This document shows, piece by piece, positions 4,719 through 6,692 of a DNA stretch of 6,692 bases. This stretch comes from DATJGF01 sp035495315 (lineage in GTDB: Bacteria; Verrucomicrobiota; Verrucomicrobiia; Limisphaerales; UBA8199). The notes under the pieces were generated by a model. It did not search any database and was not told the origin of the DNA. It saw only the letters and a list, made by a program, of their open reading frames with translations. Made by a program: the position numbers and the translations under genes. The first letter of the stretch is position 1. Every line of letters begins with the position of its first letter. The stretch is from positions 1 to 6,692 of the forward strand of contig DATJGF010000221.1 in assembly GCA_035495315.1 (NCBI GenBank), written 5' to 3'.

Positions 4719-6362
4719 ATGCCCGCCGAGAATCAAGCCGTTTCTGAGCCGCTAATCCACGCTTCCACCACACGCGATCGCTGGCCGCGCCAAATCAAAT
4801 ACATCGTCGGCAATGAAGCCTGTGAACGCTTCAGCTATTACGGGATGCGCAGCATCCTGGCCGGATACATCACCGTCGGACTGGGACAAAGCGTCGACAA
4901 GTCGACCAGCGTCATCCACATGTTCATCTTCGCCAACTATTTCATGCCCCTGTTTGGCGCCTGGCTTTCTGACAAACTCATTGGTCGTTATCACACTATT
5001 CTTTGGGTTTCGCTCTTTTACTGCGCCGGTCATGGGGTGCTGGCCTGCAGCGACCTCCTGACCACGGTAGACGGGAAGCTGTACTGCCTTTACGCCGGGC
5101 TGGCGCTGATCGCCTTTGGGTCGGGCGGCATCAAGCCGTGCGTTTCGGCGTTTATGGGAGACCAGTTTCGCGCTGACCAATCACATTTGTTGCAAAAAGC
5201 TTACGGCGCATTTTATTGGTCGATTAATTTCGGGTCATTCTTCGCGTTCCTGTTGATTCCGCTGATCCGCAAACATCACGGCTATGGCTGGGCGTTCGCC
5301 GCGCCTGGTTTCGCCATGGGCCTCGCTACGCTGGTGTTCTGGCTGGGAACGAAACATTACGTGCGGGTGCCTCCCAGCCGGGAAACGAAAACGGCGGGGT
5401 TCATGCCCGTTTTCCTTTCTGCCTACCGGAACCAGGCCGGTTTTTCGTGGGCGGCGACACTGAACATGCTGGCGGCCGTGGTGCTCCCGCTGATCGCGAT
5501 TTTGTCTCTGGCCATCGTGGGGTTTGCCCAGAAAATGACCCCGTTCATGCACACGCTGGGAATCGCCGGACTGGTCGTCGTCGGCCTTTGGTATTTTCTC
5601 ATCGTGGCCACCAGCCTGGCGGGCAAGTTCGAGTTGCCGGAGAGCTTTTGGCAGGCCGCACGCCAGAAATTTCGCGACCACGAGATCGCCGGCGCCCGCA
5701 CGGTCGGCCCCATCCTCTTTGTCTTCGCCCTGATCCCGATTTTTTGGGCGCTGTTCGACCAAACCAATTCTACCTGGGTGCTGCAGGGCTCGAAAATGTT
5801 GAGCTTCAAGGTGCTCGGGTTCGTTGTGGGCGCGGAGGAGATGCAATCGGCTAACGCGCTCCTCGTCTTGATCCTCGTGCCCCTCCTGACGCTGGTGGTT
5901 TATCCGCGCATCGGCAGATTCTCAACGCCGCTCAAGAGAATCAGCGTCGGCCTGTTCCTCACCGCCGCCTCCTACGTGATCGTCGCATTGATTCAACAGC
6001 AGGTGGAAGCCGGGGCGCAAATCAGCGTCGCCTGGCAGGTGGTTCCTTACATTGTGCTGACTACGGCCGAAGTGCTGGTTTCGACGACCGGCCTCGAGTT
6101 CGCTTTCACCCAGGCCGCGCCCGAGATGAAAAGCACGGTCATGAGTTTCTGGCTGCTGACGGTGGCGTTTGGCAGCCTGGTCGTCACAGCCATCACCAAG
6201 GTGCTTTCGACCGCGGCCAGCGGACATTCTGATTCCGTCAGCACCGGCCGCTTCTACCTCTACGCCGGCCTCACCTTCGCTGTGGCCATCCTCTTCAGCG
6301 CTGTGGCCTTCAGGTATCAGTATGCGAAGGGGACGGTGGGGGGGGAATCGTTAAAACGTTAA
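4719..6362 (+). CDS. Proton-dependent oligopeptide transporter (POT/PTR2 family, PEPT1-like MFS symporter)
   Basis: This inner-membrane symporter of the major facilitator superfamily takes up di- and tripeptides with protons. It has 547 residues and about 14 hydrophobic segments, the 12+2 helices usual for bacterial POTs. Family signatures appear in order: GNEACERFSYYG (31-42), holding the proton-coupling ExxER residues E33, E36 and R37; GSGGIKPCVSAFMGDQF (134-150) with K139; FYWSINFGS (165-173); FWALFDQTNSTW (342-353); and EVLVSTTGLEFAFTQAAPEM (451-470) with the conserved E451. FWALFDQ, with Asp at the usual Glu position, and the TGLEF region resemble animal PEPT1/PEPT2. The large extracellular domain of those proteins between helices 9 and 10 is absent (only a short loop near 429-439). 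ATG 4719 has no obvious ribosome site but precedes the conserved region by 30 residues. A G8 run (6338-6345) lies just before the stop, and the TAA itself falls in the 9-bp repeat. It converges on the OPT gene. Confidence 0.95.
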   Translation: MPAENQAVSEPLIHASTTRDRWPRQIKYIVGNEACERFSYYGMRSILAGYITVGLGQSVDKSTSVIHMFIFANYFMPLFGAWLSDKLIGRYHTILWVSLFYCAGHGVLACSDLLTTVDGKLYCLYAGLALIAFGSGGIKPCVSAFMGDQFRADQSHLLQKAYGAFYWSINFGSFFAFLLIPLIRKHHGYGWAFAAPGFAMGLATLVFWLGTKHYVRVPPSRETKTAGFMPVFLSAYRNQAGFSWAATLNMLAAVVLPLIAILSLAIVGFAQKMTPFMHTLGIAGLVVVGLWYFLIVATSLAGKFELPESFWQAARQKFRDHEIAGARTVGPILFVFALIPIFWALFDQTNSTWVLQGSKMLSFKVLGFVVGAEEMQSANALLVLILVPLLTLVVYPRIGRFSTPLKRISVGLFLTAASYVIVALIQQQVEAGAQISVAWQVVPYIVLTTAEVLVSTTGLEFAFTQAAPEMKSTVMSFWLLTVAFGSLVVTAITKVLSTAASGHSDSVSTGRFYLYAGLTFAVAILFSAVAFRYQYAKGTVGGESLKR

Positions 6363-6468
6363 AAACGTTAAAAACGTTAAAAAGTTTAAAAGGTGACAGG
6401 GCCGATGCACTCCGCTTTTAACCCTTTTAACCCTGTTAACGCTTCTAACGTTTTTAACGTTTCTAACG
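6349..6468. repeat. 9-bp-periodic inverted repeat between convergent transporter genes, probable bidirectional terminator
   Basis: The left half has CGTTAAAA (6349-6356), three exact CGTTAAAAA units (6357-6383) and a variant GTTTAAAAGG (6384-6393). After 21 bases the right half has six units in opposite orientation: CTTTTAACC twice, CTGTTAACG, CTTCTAACG, TTTTTAACG and TTTCTAACG (6415-6468). The reverse complement of the left array aligns with the right array in 9-base register, so transcripts from either side can fold into a long imperfect hairpin of about 45 bases per arm with A- or T-rich stretches. It lies between stops at 6362 and 6470, and the POT stop codon comes from a repeat unit. The role as terminator is inferred; the repeat is directly seen. 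Confidence 0.85.
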
Positions 6469-6469
6469 C

Positions 6470-6692
6470 TCACCCAAACACCCTGTGCACGATCTTCACC
6501 ATCTCCCCCGCGTTCTCCCAGAAAACCAGGAAAACGCCAATCAATGAGCCGCCGGCGATGACTCCGGAAGCGACCGGGTAAACAAATTCCTCCGCGTTCT
6601 CGGGCCATTTTTTCTGCCATAACCACGCGATCGCCCCGCCCATAAAGAACAGCACCGCGTAATACCATTGGAAAATCCAGGCCAACCCAAAT
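6470..6692 (-). CDS. OPT-family oligopeptide transporter, C-terminal fragment (5' end outside window)
   Basis: The frame is open at the right edge; 73 full codons and the stop (TGA at 6472-6470) are visible. The fragment holds a hydrophobic helix (WIFQWYYAVLFFMGGAIAWLW), a basic/polar turn (QKKWPENAEEF), and a second helix beginning YPVASGVIAGGSLIGVF and ending near FWENAGEMV. The PVASGxIAGGSLxGV segment and its position at the very C-terminus are characteristic of the OPT superfamily (oligopeptide and YSL metal-chelate transporters) of many-helix inner-membrane importers. With so little sequence, the peptide versus metal-chelate branch cannot be decided. A TTG at 6685 is internal, not the start. 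The gene converges on the POT transporter across the 9-bp repeat. Confidence 0.75.
   Translation of the reverse strand, partial: FGLAWIFQWYYAVLFFMGGAIAWLWQKKWPENAEEFVYPVASGVIAGGSLIGVFLVFWENAGEMVKIVHRVFG

Noticed and set aside
5235..5846. Minus-strand 203-codon ORF inside the POT gene
   Set aside because: Antisense to conserved transporter helices; very rich in His, Arg, Gln and Glu, as expected for the complement of hydrophobic codons.
6349..6468. CRISPR array
   Set aside because: Units are 9 bp, contiguous, without spacers, and in two opposite orientations.
6351..6668. Minus-strand 105-codon ORF ending in LTFLTFLTF
   Set aside because: Its regular tail is only the 9-bp repeat read as codons, and its front half is out of frame with the OPT fragment.

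Overview
The window looks like an ordinary chromosomal stretch from a Gram-negative, diderm bacterium. An outer-membrane porin ending in Phe, a neighbouring exported cupredoxin, POT and OPT peptide transporters, the moderately high GC of most genes and 9-bp TTAAC-core intergenic repeats together suggest Verrucomicrobiota (Pedosphaera/Limisphaera-like). That placement is an inference from protein style and repeats, not a proven assignment. No rRNA, tRNA, CRISPR array, insertion sequence or phage gene was seen.

Layout. On the minus strand at the left, a porin with an N-terminal coiled coil (481-1902) is followed after 8 bases by a secreted cupredoxin-like gene (1-472) that runs off the left edge. 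The two look like one operon. A 118-base divergent intergenic region (1903-2020) with two inverted repeats separates them from dinB, DNA polymerase IV (2021-3100, plus strand). A 167-base gap follows, holding a hairpin, a short tandem repeat, a 9-bp inverted repeat that ends against the next start codon, and a possible six-codon leader. Then comes an unrecognised membrane-anchored TPR-like protein (3268-4410), visibly AT-richer than its neighbours. The next 308 bases hold a doubtful minus-strand ORF and a perfect 12-bp palindrome. A complete PEPT1-like proton/peptide symporter (4719-6362) follows. It converges on the C-terminal end of an OPT-family oligopeptide transporter entering from the right (6470-6692, minus). 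Between the two lies a 9-bp-periodic repeat whose halves are inverted and could fold into one long hairpin.

How the genes relate. The porin/cupredoxin pair suggests an envelope function, possibly redox or copper related. POT and OPT both import peptides and may be a small nutrient-uptake locus. dinB does error-prone translesion synthesis and has no evident link to its neighbours. No convincing new multi-gene system is visible. The items most worth a second look are the convergent 9-mer hairpin, the AT-rich membrane/TPR gene with its unusual leader, and the porin-cupredoxin pair.
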